DNA from: Gnetum montanum
Taxonomy: Eukaryota; Streptophyta; Gnetopsida; Gnetales; Gnetaceae
Direction: 5' to 3'
Length of the DNA: 64,000 bases
Assembly (NCBI GenBank): GCA_015680685.1
Contig: MNCI01001300.1
Span: 153,939 to 217,938, forward strand
This document shows positions 34,032 through 45,060 of the stretch, in pieces. Made by a program: the position numbers and the translations under genes. Positions within the stretch are counted from its first letter, which is position 1. Each line of letters opens with the position of its first letter. Under the pieces are notes generated by a model. The model made no database searches. It was not told where the DNA came from and was given only the letters and a program-made list of their open reading frames with translations.

Positions 34032-35068
34032 TGAGGATCATATAACTTAGAAGGGAAGGATGAATAGTTTTCCCAAACAAAAATTAATAGCCATAAAATT
34101 CATACTCAATTTTTACATGGTTCCCCAACTTGGGTATGTCCATACTCAAAGGGTAGAATCCTTGCATGTCTTTGGACTTTGTTTCTCAAAAAGGTGGTTT
34201 GAAGGGAACCACACCTTGTACTAGCATCGAGGTCCACTTTGGAGTGTTTCATTGCTATGAAACCATTGAACACCACAAGGTCCCAACAAGCTCATCAAGT
34301 GGTTTAAAGTATCCCACAACCTTTACAAATTGAGCTATGCTTTGGAGTGTTTTGATGCTGCACAAACACTTAATCTTGCAAGATCCCAAAAAGCTCAATT
34401 ATGATGCATTCTTGCAAAAAACACATCAACCAAAGGTGGGTAATAAAAGAGAAACAAAAATATAAGGATAGAATGTAACTTAATTACAAGTCCTTGCACT
34501 TTGAGGTGTAGTACAAACAATCAATACAACTACACAAATGTTGTGATAATGAAGTGCACATGTACAAAAGACAAAAACAACTTGACGTAGATAATTCACA
34601 TTCACATTCATTCACATCCACTTTTCCCAAGAAATGATATCTTCTTATAGCATTGAAGTTTACAAAATTGCCTCGAAATGCATGCAATGACTATCTAACG
34701 GCTAGTGTAGATGTCTCCTTTGAGATTGAGATGTCTTTATGAATTCAACATTAAATCTAAGGAGACGTATCCTTTGCAAGTGGAATGTCTTTGGGGAGAT
34801 GTATTCTCTAGAAAGGAGATGTCTCTTTCTTTTGGAAGACATCTTCCTACGACTTTCTTCTTCTTAGCCAAGATGTCTTTTGGTCCTTGGAGACATCTTT
34901 TGAACTTTTGAGCTCTAGTTCTTGAGGCTTTCCTTTGTTGAATTGGCTTCCTCTAAAACTTTGTAGCATCCTCACTTAGCTTGTATTCTTCATTCTTATT
35001 CATGCTCTCTTGAGTCCTTGTCCAAAATGTTGAGTGCTTGTTCTTGTTAACAACATTCACAACCAACA
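34032..35068 (-). repeat. 5' LTR of the Copia-type element
   Basis: The plus strand begins TGAGGATCATATAAC next to the PBS. The outer end is probably ...AACCAACA at 35068, since on the minus strand TGTTGGTTGTG is a typical Copia LTR start. A minus-strand TATA-like site lies near 34645-34655. It contains a GAGATGTCT array. The outer border is by pattern only; no partner LTR was found. Confidence 0.6.
34700..34910. repeat. GAGATGTCT/AGACATCT array in the Copia-type LTR
   Basis: About eight copies in both orientations sit in the U3 side of the LTR (upstream of the TATA-like site in the minus sense), mirroring the array at 31828-32010. Confidence 0.6.
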
Positions 35069-36934
35069 TTCTTGTTCTCCATTTTTCTTAATGTTTTAAC
35101 ATACCAAAAGGTTAATAGTACCATGATGAGAGGTCATGAGATGTCATAGAGAGAAGTAAGTGAGATGTTATGAGATGTTAGGAGAGCACATGTGAAGAGT
35201 GCATGAGTATATTTTCAACTTTTAGTTAATTGAGTGAGTATTGGCCTGATGTTTCTTGTCTCTTACAAATTGAGATCTTAGTCTCAAGCTATGGGAGAGA
35301 CTCTGTATCGGTTATGTCTTACATTGAGAACAACCATTGTGTAGTTATAGAGCTTGATGCTTTGCAGCATCATTTGAGTGTGAGAAAGGTTGTGTTGGAT
35401 GTTTTATGAGTTGTTGAAAATTGTTTTATTCTTCTCTTTTGATAATTGAATATAGCTAGTTTTCTTGTTTTCTAGCATATCGTTTGTCTTTTCAAAATAT
35501 TTGAATTTAGTATTGCAAGGTGATTTCATATTGGAGTGAACTTGCTTCATAAAAAATTAGTTAAAAATTTTGGATTAGGAATATAATAATATTTTATTAT
35601 TTAAAATATGTAAAATGTCAAAATATCATAACTTGAGTGTCCAATGTTTATTTGAAACAAATAGATAGTCATTTCTAATATTTTTCAACCTTTTGAGTTG
35701 ATTGGTGATGTTAGATTCATCATACAACGACCTAATGATTTATGTTGAGCATTGATAGGCCTATAGCTTCAAAAATTAACTTTTCTCTTAAGACTTTAGA
35801 TCATAAGATTTAGTAACTGGGCATAATCATTATATCAAAATCTTTAGATAATGAGTTCACAACCCATAGAACTAATGTGGATTAAAAACTCCTAGCTTAT
35901 CATTGATCACACTATTGGAGTCAGTGTGCTAAGTGGGATAGAAAGGTTACTACAAGCCTAGGAAATAAAATCACTATTAATCTAAGAAATGAAAAATTGA
36001 AAGAAACACTTGGTAAACTAATAATGTAATAAGGACTTTTACCAATTGAACAAGCACCACGACTTATATGAGATTAACCATTATAGAAATCATAACCTTG
36101 TCTTGACAAGGTATATGATATCTATGGAAGGAAATAAATAAAGTAAGAATGACCAATATTCCAAAGGAACCATTCCATTGGTCAATACATACTTTGCTTA
36201 TTTTATATTTTCAATAGGTGAGATTAATCTTTGAATTTAAGAACCAATACTATAATGGATAGTATTCATCAAGAACCATAGTTTACTAATTATGTTTCCA
36301 TTAGTACTAAAGATGGATTAACATCATCCTTCATTGATACACTAGATTACATTTGGCATGATACTAACTCTTTCATGTTATCAAGTTATTGAAGTTAATT
36401 TCGAAGAAAGAAATTATGGAGTAAGATCAAGCCTGACCATTCTGAACATGGCCATTGATCATATTGTTCTTATGACTGAACTATACCTATGTCCTCAATC
36501 CCTAGAGAGAGAGATTAAAATTATGGAATTTATTAAATATCTTTCTTTTTTTGCTTAATTTCCTTTCATTATTTAATTTATATTCTTAAATTTAGTTAAG
36601 TAATTATTCTTAGGTAATATAAGTTGGGAATAAGGACTTTTCCTACCTTCACTTGGATAACTAGAGAACACAAGATGTGCATAGTGTAACACTAGTTAGG
36701 TGTGATTTTTGGTTGGTAGATTTTTAATTTACCTCTTGTCATTGCCTAGAAATTAATGTAAGTTGTTAATATGTTAAGAGTCATTTTTCTTGAATATTTT
36801 GCTCACTTATATTTTTATTTATAGAATAAGCAAGAGGATTTTAAATATTCAATGTCATTTTAAAAGAATAAATGAAAGCATTGAAGCATGGAGGAAGAGC
36901 CTTCTTGCAAACTCATTTGAGGATGAATGAAAAC
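35069..36934. other. AT-rich non-coding stretch, probably B interior
   Basis: GAGATGTYATGAGATGT words repeat at 35130-35190. Beyond that no conserved domain is seen. A short frame at 36358-36558 (66 codons) has no recognisable similarity. The right end leads into the B polypurine tract. Confidence 0.45.
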
Positions 36935-36948
36935 TAAAGGGGGTAATT
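36935..36948 (+). other. Polypurine tract of B
   Basis: TAAAGGGGGTAATT directly precedes the 3' LTR start TGTCATGTCCCC. Confidence 0.75.
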
Positions 36949-37400
36949 TGTCATGTCCCCATTTCCAAATGGTGCTATTCTATAACTATGATGGTGTCTC
37001 TTTATATAAATCATATAATTATTATAATATAATCCAAAAAAGTATGTTGTAATAATAGGCGTGTCTCTTGAGGTGACCATTGGTAGTTTAAAATAAGGTA
37101 TTTATAGTTTGGAAATAAAGGTTAGATTGCAAGGCTAGGTTAAGTAAGATAAGAAGTAGATTGGCCATCCCTTCTAGCAAGGTATAGGACTACCCATGGT
37201 GGTAGTGCTGGATGTTAAAGAAATATAACCCCAAGATATCCTTAAAACATGACTTAGTTACACTCAATTATTCTACATTCATCATTAATAAAGACTATTT
37301 CCCATTTATTTATTTATTTTTCTTTTGCATACATTACACATGATGTCAAATGTTATGTATATTTAACATTTGACATGACATATGGGAATGGAATGTTAAA
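36949..37400 (+). repeat. 3' LTR of B
   Basis: It shares both ends with 2354-3266 but lacks about 460 bp in the middle. The end near 37398-37400 is decayed (GTTA for GTCA), so the exact border is uncertain by two or three bases. ACTTA follows at 37401. Confidence 0.65.
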
Positions 37401-37581
37401 ACTTAGAAAAAGTAAAGCAAATCAAATACATAGCTTTGAAATGAAAAATTTTAGTAGTTAAACTACCAAATTATTAAACATGTAGTGCTTGACCCCCTAA
37501 GAAATGGAGAGCATAGTTATTATAACTAAAATAAAGCATAACATTGGGCAAAGTGATATTGAATTTTAAAAGTAGGATATG
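37401..37581. other. Spacer between B and A6
   Basis: AT-rich, nothing recognised. ATATG at 37577-37581 would be the A6 target site. Confidence 0.4.
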
Positions 37582-37716
37582 TGATGAGTAGCAAGTAGTC
37601 CCTATGCCCAACCATATGAATCAATAGCATACACTTAAGTGATTTGGTTGAATTTTTTAGACTTTAGCTTTCTAAATACACTAGGTCTAGGCAGTGAATA
37701 TCAAGGATGTGATTGT
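37582..37716 (-). repeat. 3' LTR of A6, left fragment
   Basis: It begins TGATGAGTAGCAAGTAGTCC, the family-A LTR 3' end read on the plus strand, and breaks at the D insertion. Its last five bases ATTGT (37712-37716) are one copy of the D target-site duplication. Confidence 0.8.
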
Positions 37717-39450
37717 TGTAGTGATCGAAAACATCGACGGCTGGAACACCAAGGGGTTTGTGGGCGCATAGCCTCGACCCTACCTCTACACAAGGGCCTT
37801 GCTAGAAAATGAAGGTGGAGTGCCCTGGATGGTCTTTTGATCGAATAGGGACTTTACTGGTTGTAACTAGGGATGGCATGGTTAGCCAAAATGTAAGTGC
37901 TGATGTTGTGAAATAATGCTAATTGTTCTAATGGTGTTTTTGGTAGTACTGAGGCTAACTAAACCTAAGTGTAGTAAGGTTTCCTAGCATGAGAATGATG
38001 GTGCAAATGTGAAAAAAATGTGTAAAGTAGTGAGGAGATGCAAATGTAATGCTAAAATATCAAAGAAAATGCATCAGAAATGCTTGAAAATGTGGAGGAG
38101 TTTGAGAGAGAGAGAATGACATTGCCCTAAATGGGGAGCATAGAAATTACAAAAGAGAGGTAAGAAGGTATGCAGTGTACAGATAGGCACAGTAGTAGTG
38201 TAGCCATAGTCTCTGGGGTGTCTTAAGGTGAAGACTGATGTTTGCTGTGAAGTCTGTGCTTATTGGGTTAGTTGCCACAATGTCTTGTGGGCTGCAGTAT
38301 GCTACGGTGCTGAATGGAATGCAAAGGTGTTGCCAAGATGCTGATATGCTTTAGTATGCAAGGTGTTCAAGGTGCCTTAGGTGCTAAGTGGTACTCCAGC
38401 GTAATGCCAAAGATTATCAAATTGCTAAGCAGGCGCAAAATTGCAAACCAAAAATGACAACTGTTGCTTGAATTTTTGCCTTCCTAGAGTGTGAAATGCA
38501 AGGGTATTTATAGAATTAGGATTAGTGTGAAGTGCGGATGGAGTGCCACATGGCAAAGGGGCTAGTTGAGGCTATGCTAACATCTGCTATGCTTCTCTTG
38601 GAGTAACAGGTCCTATGCTATGATATGCTCCACTAGACCCCAAGGGACTACCAGACTATGACTATGCTACCAAGACTACATGTGCCAAGACCACAATGTA
38701 GTTGCAAAGAGTGCAAAAAAATGCAATTTGGAGTCTACACTTTGGGACTACACTCTCCCCTCTTTCGAATGGGGTCAAGCATAGGTACAATTTTGGGACA
38801 TAAGGGGGTGCAAAGAAAGTGCAAGTTGCTGATCTTGCTTACTGGAGGAGTGTTGGAGCTAGAATGAAGGCTTGTGCTAAGCTCTAAAAGCTTTTGGAGG
38901 TAGTTCTATGTTGCTACACAAGCTACACTTTAGAGCATAGCCCAACAATTAGGCAAGGTTGCTACACTTGCTACGCTCATGAGCGTAGTAGGAGGGGACA
39001 GGGTGTAACATGGACACTTAGAAAAATTTGGTGAAAATTATAGTCCTTATTCTTGATATGCTAGCTACACTTTGGAGCATAGCAGGAGGGGTAGCCTTAG
39101 GAGTTAGAAAATCTTCCAAATTGTTTCTTCCATTTTGGGCTAGCTTGATAACTTTTGGCTTGACACTCATGCAAATTAGCCACCAGAGTGCTGCTATGCT
39201 TGTTATGATCAAGAGCATAGTAGGAGGAATGGGAGTGTAGTAGGATACTTAGAATAATTTCTGTGACCATTGTTGACACTTAGAAAATTTTGCAAACTTG
39301 GTTCTGTGGTGCATGCTATGTTGGCTATGCTCTAGAGTGTAGTCCCAGTAGTGGGATCATGGGCCAAAGACTTAAAAAAAATTTACTTCATGCTGACACT
39401 TAGGCAAATTTGTAGTCAAAGTATTGTGGCCCAATTTTGGTAGTGTTTCA
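37717..39450 (-). repeat. 3' LTR of D
   Basis: The plus strand begins TGTAGTGATCGAAAACATC and ends TAGTGTTTCA. A minus-strand TATAAATA box is at 38505-38512. U3 (38513-39450) holds several palindromes of the form GCTACGCTC..GAGCGTAGC (38925, 38965, 39060, 39200, 39330). Length is 1734 bp against 1876 bp for the 5' LTR. Confidence 0.9.
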
Positions 39451-39467
39451 TTGGCCCCTCTTTGTCA
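39451..39467 (-). other. Polypurine tract of D
   Basis: On the minus strand, CAAAGAGGGGCCAA abuts the 3' LTR start TGAAACAC. Confidence 0.7.
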
Positions 39468-41555
39468 ATGTTTGGAGGAGTGGCCCAAGAGATGTTAATA
39501 AAGAACCTGAAACACCATAGCAGGCATGGCACCAACATTGATCATTGGTACCTAGTTGGATGATGCTTAGCCTAGCTTAAGAGTGCTAAAGAAAATGGTA
39601 TGTTGAGGGTAATGTATATAGGGAATTGGCTTGGGATAGCAAGGAAGGAATGAGATGTAAACGATGTATCATGTTGCAAGATGCGAGATCAACATGACTG
39701 ACCATGATCATGACACCAGGGTGGTTTGTTGCTAAAATGATGACCTCTCATTGAAATGCTTGTGAGAGAGTCATCACCCATAGCACCAGAATGGATTACC
39801 CTTGACATGTTGACCTCTCATTGGAGTGCTTATGAGAAGGTCGATGCAAATTCAAGGTTGGACTAGTTACAAAATTGTAGCTTTGCTAAATTCTTGCTTG
39901 GGCACATGTTTTATCCCCACCCTTTTTTTTTTGAATTTTATGCTTTTTTTCTTTTGCTTTTTTAATTTGAGAAATGCTAACTACAAGATGCTTATCATCA
40001 AGTGGATTGCATGCCAGTCAACGAGCTTTGCCTAGAGGTAACTATGTTGTGTCTGTGGGACAGATGTTTCCTCCCTTGGATGAGTTGCGTTACATCTGAT
40101 TGGGCTTTGACCAGCCCATAAAGGCTTCCCATGGGATGTGTTGTGTTACATCCATCATAGGTTCTATGGTTGATTGAAGGAAGGATGCCATGTGCATTGG
40201 AGAAGCTGGTAGGGAAGATGGGGAAAGGTAAGGTAAAGGAGTAAATGCAAATAGGCTATAGTAGGGTAATAGGGATGTGCACTCTTGAGTGGCTTAGCGA
40301 GTCTAACTAGGCACATCAGAGCAATGTGGTGAATTGACACTATGATGAAATGTGCCTTTGAACGACCACCTTTGGGGCTTTTTCTTGCAAACATAACACA
40401 AAGAAAATAAGAGAACAGCCACATAATGTGAGATAAGAGCGAACTACTAGTTACAAAGGTGCTGTAAGTGCCATGAGTGTTGGAATAGTTGTAAGAGCTT
40501 GCAGTGCCAAAGTAAGAAGGTTAGTGTAGGTGTTAGAGCTAGAAGGTTGCAAAAGCTCCAGCAGCCACACAAAGAGCTAGCACCAAAGGGAGGTTGATGA
40601 AGTGGCCGGGGGTGATGTAGATGTAGGTGCTTGAGGCTTCACACTAAGGACAAGAACTTGGAAATCCAGCAAAATGGTAGGAAGCCAAGCTACTAGATGC
40701 ACTTCCAAGCTCAGGCAATGGTGAAGGCTAGAGCATGACAGTGTTGTGGCTAGGCCACAGTACTACTGGGACTCTAGTAGGTGGTGTTGACAATGAGAGC
40801 TCCAACCAACAATGAAATACCTAAGGCCGATGATGCTGTTAGTGTAGCCTAGGTGTGGTATGATTGGTGATGGTGGAGGTAGCTCTAAAAGGTTAGTAAA
40901 ATGCCCAAGGGCATCTTTGGAGGATCAGAAAAATGCCAAGGGTAGTGACATTGCAAATTTTTTAGAGGTATCTTTATTGATGACATGAACTCCATTCTAG
41001 AACTACAACACCCTACTCGCCCTACCCAAGAGGCATGGGTAGATGGCAGAGAATCAGAAGTATTCATGCTCAGTTATTCGTAGAATTGTGCATGTTGAGC
41101 TATGTGTGCTAAATTACAAACCTAATTTAAGATCCTGGTAGACTACATGCTATGCTAGTTTAAGGTCTTAGAAAACCATGAATCTAGTTTAAAGTCTTGG
41201 CAAATCATGATGTGCTAGTTTATAGTCCTAGTAGATTGTTGTGTGCTAGTTTAACATCATAGCGGATGGTGGATGTTGTGCCAGTTGGCCCAAGAATGCT
41301 CTTTGTCAGTTTATATTCATAGTGGACTTGTTTTGCTAGTTTAATGTCATAGTAGATGAGTTTGCTATGGATGCCAGTTTAACATCATAGCTCAAGGACA
41401 TTCTATGCTATTTTATAGTCATAGTAGACTATATGTGTCAATTTAACATCATAGTGGATGCTCTATGCTAGTTTAACGTTGTAGTGAATTCTCTATGCTA
41501 GTTTAATGTTGTAGTAGATGCTCTTCTCACCTTGCTTTTACTGATGTGGTAATGC
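39468..41555 (-). other. 3' untranslated region of D with tandem repeats
   Basis: There is no reading frame of note between integrase and the PPT, so D has no sense additional ORF here. A poly-T/poly-A-rich patch lies at 39920-39965. A tandem array occupies 41150-41525. Confidence 0.55.
41150..41525 (+). repeat. Irregular TAGTTTAA tandem array in D
   Basis: About ten copies of a 30-45 bp unit have the core GCTAGTTTAACATCATAGTG followed by GATGCTCTAT. The same core word TAGTTTAAGG, in the same plus-strand orientation, recurs at 45226 and in the 72-bp array at 51160. Confidence 0.75.
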
Positions 41556-42790
41556 ATCTTAGGTGTAGTAAGGCTTTAGGTAGGAATGGTTGACTGGATT
41601 GGAAAATTCATTATCTTCTAGATTAGGAAGCTTGAATGCCCCATTGTCATAAGCCTTGGTGAGCAAGAAAGGCCTTCCCAGTTGGCTGAGAATTTATTTG
41701 TCGGTTTGCAAATGGCCTTGAGGACTAAGTCCCATTTCTTGATTATGCATTGATGTTGATTATGCTAGTGCTTTTGCCATTGCATTTCTTGGTACCATTT
41801 GATGTGATCAAGTGTCTGCAAGTGCTCCTCCTCTATAGAGTTAAGGTTAATGGTTCTCAACTTGTCATTTTGAATGTCATCAATGAAGCTTGAGAGGATC
41901 ATGCGGAGTGATGGGACCTATAATTCAAGAGGAAAAATGGCTTCAAACCCATACAAAAGGCTATATGGTGTCTTACCTGTTGCTGTTCTATGTGTGATGT
42001 GGTAGGCCCATAGTGTGTAGACTAGCTGCTCATGCCATCATCGTCTATTGCTGCTAAGCATCTTCTTCAAAAGGTTGACGATGACCTTTTTTGTGGCCTC
42101 TGGTTGGCCATTTGTCTATGGGTAGTATGATGATGAAAAGGAATGCCTGATGCCAAGGTATTTGCAAAAGGCTTTGGTCTCTACACTGCTAAACTATGGC
42201 CTGTTGTCCATGACAATGGTCATGGGTAGGCCAAATTAGGTTACTATCTTGTCAAGGATGAATTTGCAAACTTGTTGCAATGTTATCTTCCTAAGGGGAA
42301 TAGCTTCAACCCATTTGGTAAAGTATTCGGTTGCGATTATGATGAAGTTATGTACTACAGAGGACTTAGGCATGATGGGCCCTATGATATCCAACCCCCA
42401 ACGTTGGAATGGCCACATGATCTGCATGGTGTGCAGTTTAGTGGGTGGCACATGCATTAAGTTGCCATGCTATTAATACATGTCACATGTCTTAACCTTG
42501 GAAACAAAATCGCACTCCATGTAAGGCCAATAGTATCCTAAGCATATGATTTTCAATGCCATTGCCCTAGGTGCTATGTGGCCTCCACATAGTCCCTCAT
42601 GGACCTGATCAACGATCATTTATGCTTTGTTATTATTAATGCAAGATAGCAATATGCCATCATAGGATTTGCAACAAAGCATGTTATCACCTATAATGGT
42701 GTACTATCATGACTATTTTCACACTACATCCTTTTAGGTAGTGGTAAGATGTTGTGGGGGCTCACCCTATTGAAGGTATGTCTTAATGTC
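41556..42790 (-). pseudogene. Integrase of D
   Basis: The integrase would join element DNA to the genome. Minus-strand motifs: RWGLDIIGPI (first catalytic Asp) with EYFTKWVEAIPLRK (42457-42236), VMDNRP (second Asp, about 42215), and NGQPEATKKVIVNLLKK (Glu kept, about 42110). Then YTLWAYHITHRTATGKTPYSLLYG and the C-terminal KWDLVLKAICKP. The zinc-binding region upstream is poorly preserved. Stops fall at conserved Gln or Trp positions. Confidence 0.85.
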
Positions 42791-42959
42791 ATCATATCAT
42801 TCTTGTGCGTAAGCTATGCTTATTGTGGCTATGGATGCAATGTCAGTTACTTGCATGATGGGCTCAGTGTAATCCATTATTTAAGTGGGAAAGGCATGAA
42901 ACATGTTAGGTTCAATGCTTAAGGCTAATGTGGCTAATGCATCGACAATGGTGTTCTTG

Positions 42960-43385
42960 TTGCGGGGGGATGTGCTGGATATCTACAGTTGCAAACCATC
43001 AGAGAAAGTGCTTCACCAAGTCAAAATAAGGTTGTAAATGTTGTGCTTTACAAGCATAAAGCTCTATAACTTGGTTGATTACTAATTGTGAATCACCTCA
43101 GATTGCTATGTTTTCGATTCCTAGATCACAAGTTGCTATAAGAGCTCTAAGAAGATCCTCATACTTTGCTGCGTTGTTAGTGCAAGGAAATGTAAAGCAA
43201 TATGTAAAGGGTTGAATCTCCTTAGAGGGAAGCATGATGATAGTAGCAACACTACCTTTTTGAGAGGTTGAAGCACCATTGAAGTGTAAGATTGCCTCAA
43301 CGTTGGTAGGCACTTGGCTTATACTACTAACATGCTCATCTGGGAATGCAAAGTCTATCATTTCTTGATCATTTATTGGTGAAGT
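42960..43385 (-). pseudogene. Archaeal-type RNase H (aRNH) of D
   Basis: LHFNGASTSQKGSVATIIM, TNNAAKYEDLLRALIATCDL and GDSQLVINQVIE are the RNase HI-like signatures of the second RNase H of Tat elements (catalytic Asp in the first block changed to Asn, Glu replaced by Lys in AKYE, Asp kept in GDSQ). The position between the ancestral RNase H and integrase fits Tat. Confidence 0.8.
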
Positions 43386-43880
43386 TGTTAGTTATGTGGC
43401 TATTACTTGACCTTCAATTAATGCTTGTGCTATGTAATGCAAGTCAAACTCCATGGTTATTACTTTCCACTATGTAATTCTGCTACTTTCGTAGATGTTC
43501 ATTGTGATTGCCCAAAGTGCATGGCTTTCACAGATGATGTTTACTTGACTACAGAATAGATAATGCCTCAACTTCTTAAGCACAAAGACTAAGGCAAGGA
43601 ATTTTTTTTCACATCATTGTATTTTTCTTCATGAGCCACTAATGCATGGCTTAGGTAGTATACAAGGACCTTTGAGCCATTGTTTTACTTTTGACAAAGT
43701 AGAGAAGTGATGGACACATCATAAGTTGCAAGGTAATTGTAAAAAGGTTTATCTCCTTGGGGAGGGTAGACTGTTGGAAGCTAAGCCAACTCCTATTTGA
43801 GTTTGTTAAATGCCTCTTGACATTGAGCTGTCCACTCAAAGTAGATTTCCTTTTTGAGTAAATGTTGATTGGCTACAACT
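43386..43880 (-). pseudogene. Ancestral RNase H domain of D
   Basis: Minus strand: NVKRHLTNSNRSWLSFQQS and LFTITLQL, then YFVKSKTMAQRSLYT, matching the LkxyLxxpPvL...plxLY...YYvSk pattern after RT. It degrades into stops after about 43650. Confidence 0.65.
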
Positions 43881-43899
43881 TATCAGTCAACCATGTAAT

Positions 43900-45060
43900 A
43901 AACCAACATATGAATTACAATCTACCTTGTAACCCATGTAGCTCCTTAAGGTTAGTTGGCAGTGCCAAGTTAATGATGGCCGTAACCTTATTAGGGTCTA
44001 CATGTATACCTGCTTCTGATACCACAAAGCCTAGCATGTGACCTGTCTTGATGCCGAAGACACACTTCTTAGAATTTAGCCTAAGGTCATGTCTAAGGCA
44101 ATGTTTGAGTGTGCAATCTAAGTCATCTGCATGATCATGTGTGATCTTGGACTTAAATACTATGATATCAACATAGTCATTGAGCATGTCTAATAAGTAG
44201 TGGCTAAAGATGTACATCATGGTGCATTGGTAGGTTACTCCTATGTTCTTTAGTCTGAAAGGCATCATTGTATAGCAAAATGTACCCTAGGGGGTCATGA
44301 AGGTCATACTGAGTTGGTGCTTCAGGTTGATTTGAATCTGGTTGTATTCAAAGAACCCATCCATGAAGGACAACAAGGCATAACTAGCCATAGTATCAAC
44401 TAGTTGGTAGATGATAGGAAATGAAAAATTATCTTTGATGGTCACCTTCTTCAGGTCCCAGAAGTCTATGCAGATGTGTATACTTTTATTTTTCTTAGGT
44501 ACAACCATGATGTTGGAAACCTATTCTACATAGTCTACTGCTTGGATGAAACCAACCTTGTAGAGCTTGGTGATTTCATCATGAACTACCAATGCCACCT
44601 CAGGCCTAACCTTATGGGCTTTCTATTTAACTGGTTTTATGTGAGGATTGAGGATGATGTTATTTTGCACTATGCAAGGATCTAGGCCTAGCATGTTCTC
44701 GTAGGACCATGCAAACACCTTAATGTTGTCATCAAGAACTTTGATGATGCTTTGGGTGTGCTAAGGATCTAATAAGGAACTAAATTTCAGTGTCTTTGCC
44801 TTGTCACTGAGTGTTGCTATAGGGACTTTGGTGAGGGGATCCTCAATGATGTCACTTGTCTCTAGATCAAGAGCCCTAATTAAATGGTTAGGCTAATCTA
44901 GCAGTTCTTCTATGGATGTTACGTAGTCATCACAGGTTGCGGGCTCAAGGTCTAAGCATTGGGTATCGATGCATTGGATGAGGTCACTATGAGGTCCGGT
45001 GAGGACCATAGGTGAATGAAGATGCTCGTATGCACTCATGTTGTAATCTTATGACATATC
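43900..45060 (-). pseudogene. Reverse transcriptase of D
   Basis: Order on the minus strand: pre-RT MSAYEHLHSPMVLTG (45035) and FAWSYENMLGLDPCIV (44710), RPEVALVVHDEITKLYKVGF, VVPKKNKSIHICIDFWDLKK (44508), FMDGFFEYNQIQINLKHQ, MPFRLKNIGVTYQCTM (44264), then YVDIIVFKSK at about 44160. The YVDD active site reads YVDI, so one catalytic Asp is lost. LTNLKELHGLQGRL-type sequence closes the domain near 43915. Confidence 0.85.

Larger units (their letters stand above)
2354..37400 (+). mobile_element. B: outermost LTR element of the left half, host of the A2/A3/A4 nest
   Basis: Two related LTRs in the same orientation lie at 2354-3266 and 36949-37400. The left one is followed by an initiator-Met-type PBS and the right one is preceded by a polypurine tract. 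ACTTA occurs directly before the left LTR (2349-2353) and after the right LTR (37401-37405), consistent with a target-site duplication. The unnested interior (3284-3719 and roughly 35070-36934) has no recognisable gag or pol, so B may be a large non-coding derivative. The pairing is inferred: the two LTRs could come from different insertions of one family. Confidence 0.5.

Noticed and set aside
39018-39279. Overlapping short frames on both strands
   Set aside because: They fall in U3 of the D 3' LTR and arise from palindromic repeats.
42249-42476. Plus-strand frames opposite the D integrase
   Set aside because: Shadows of the integrase core on the other strand.
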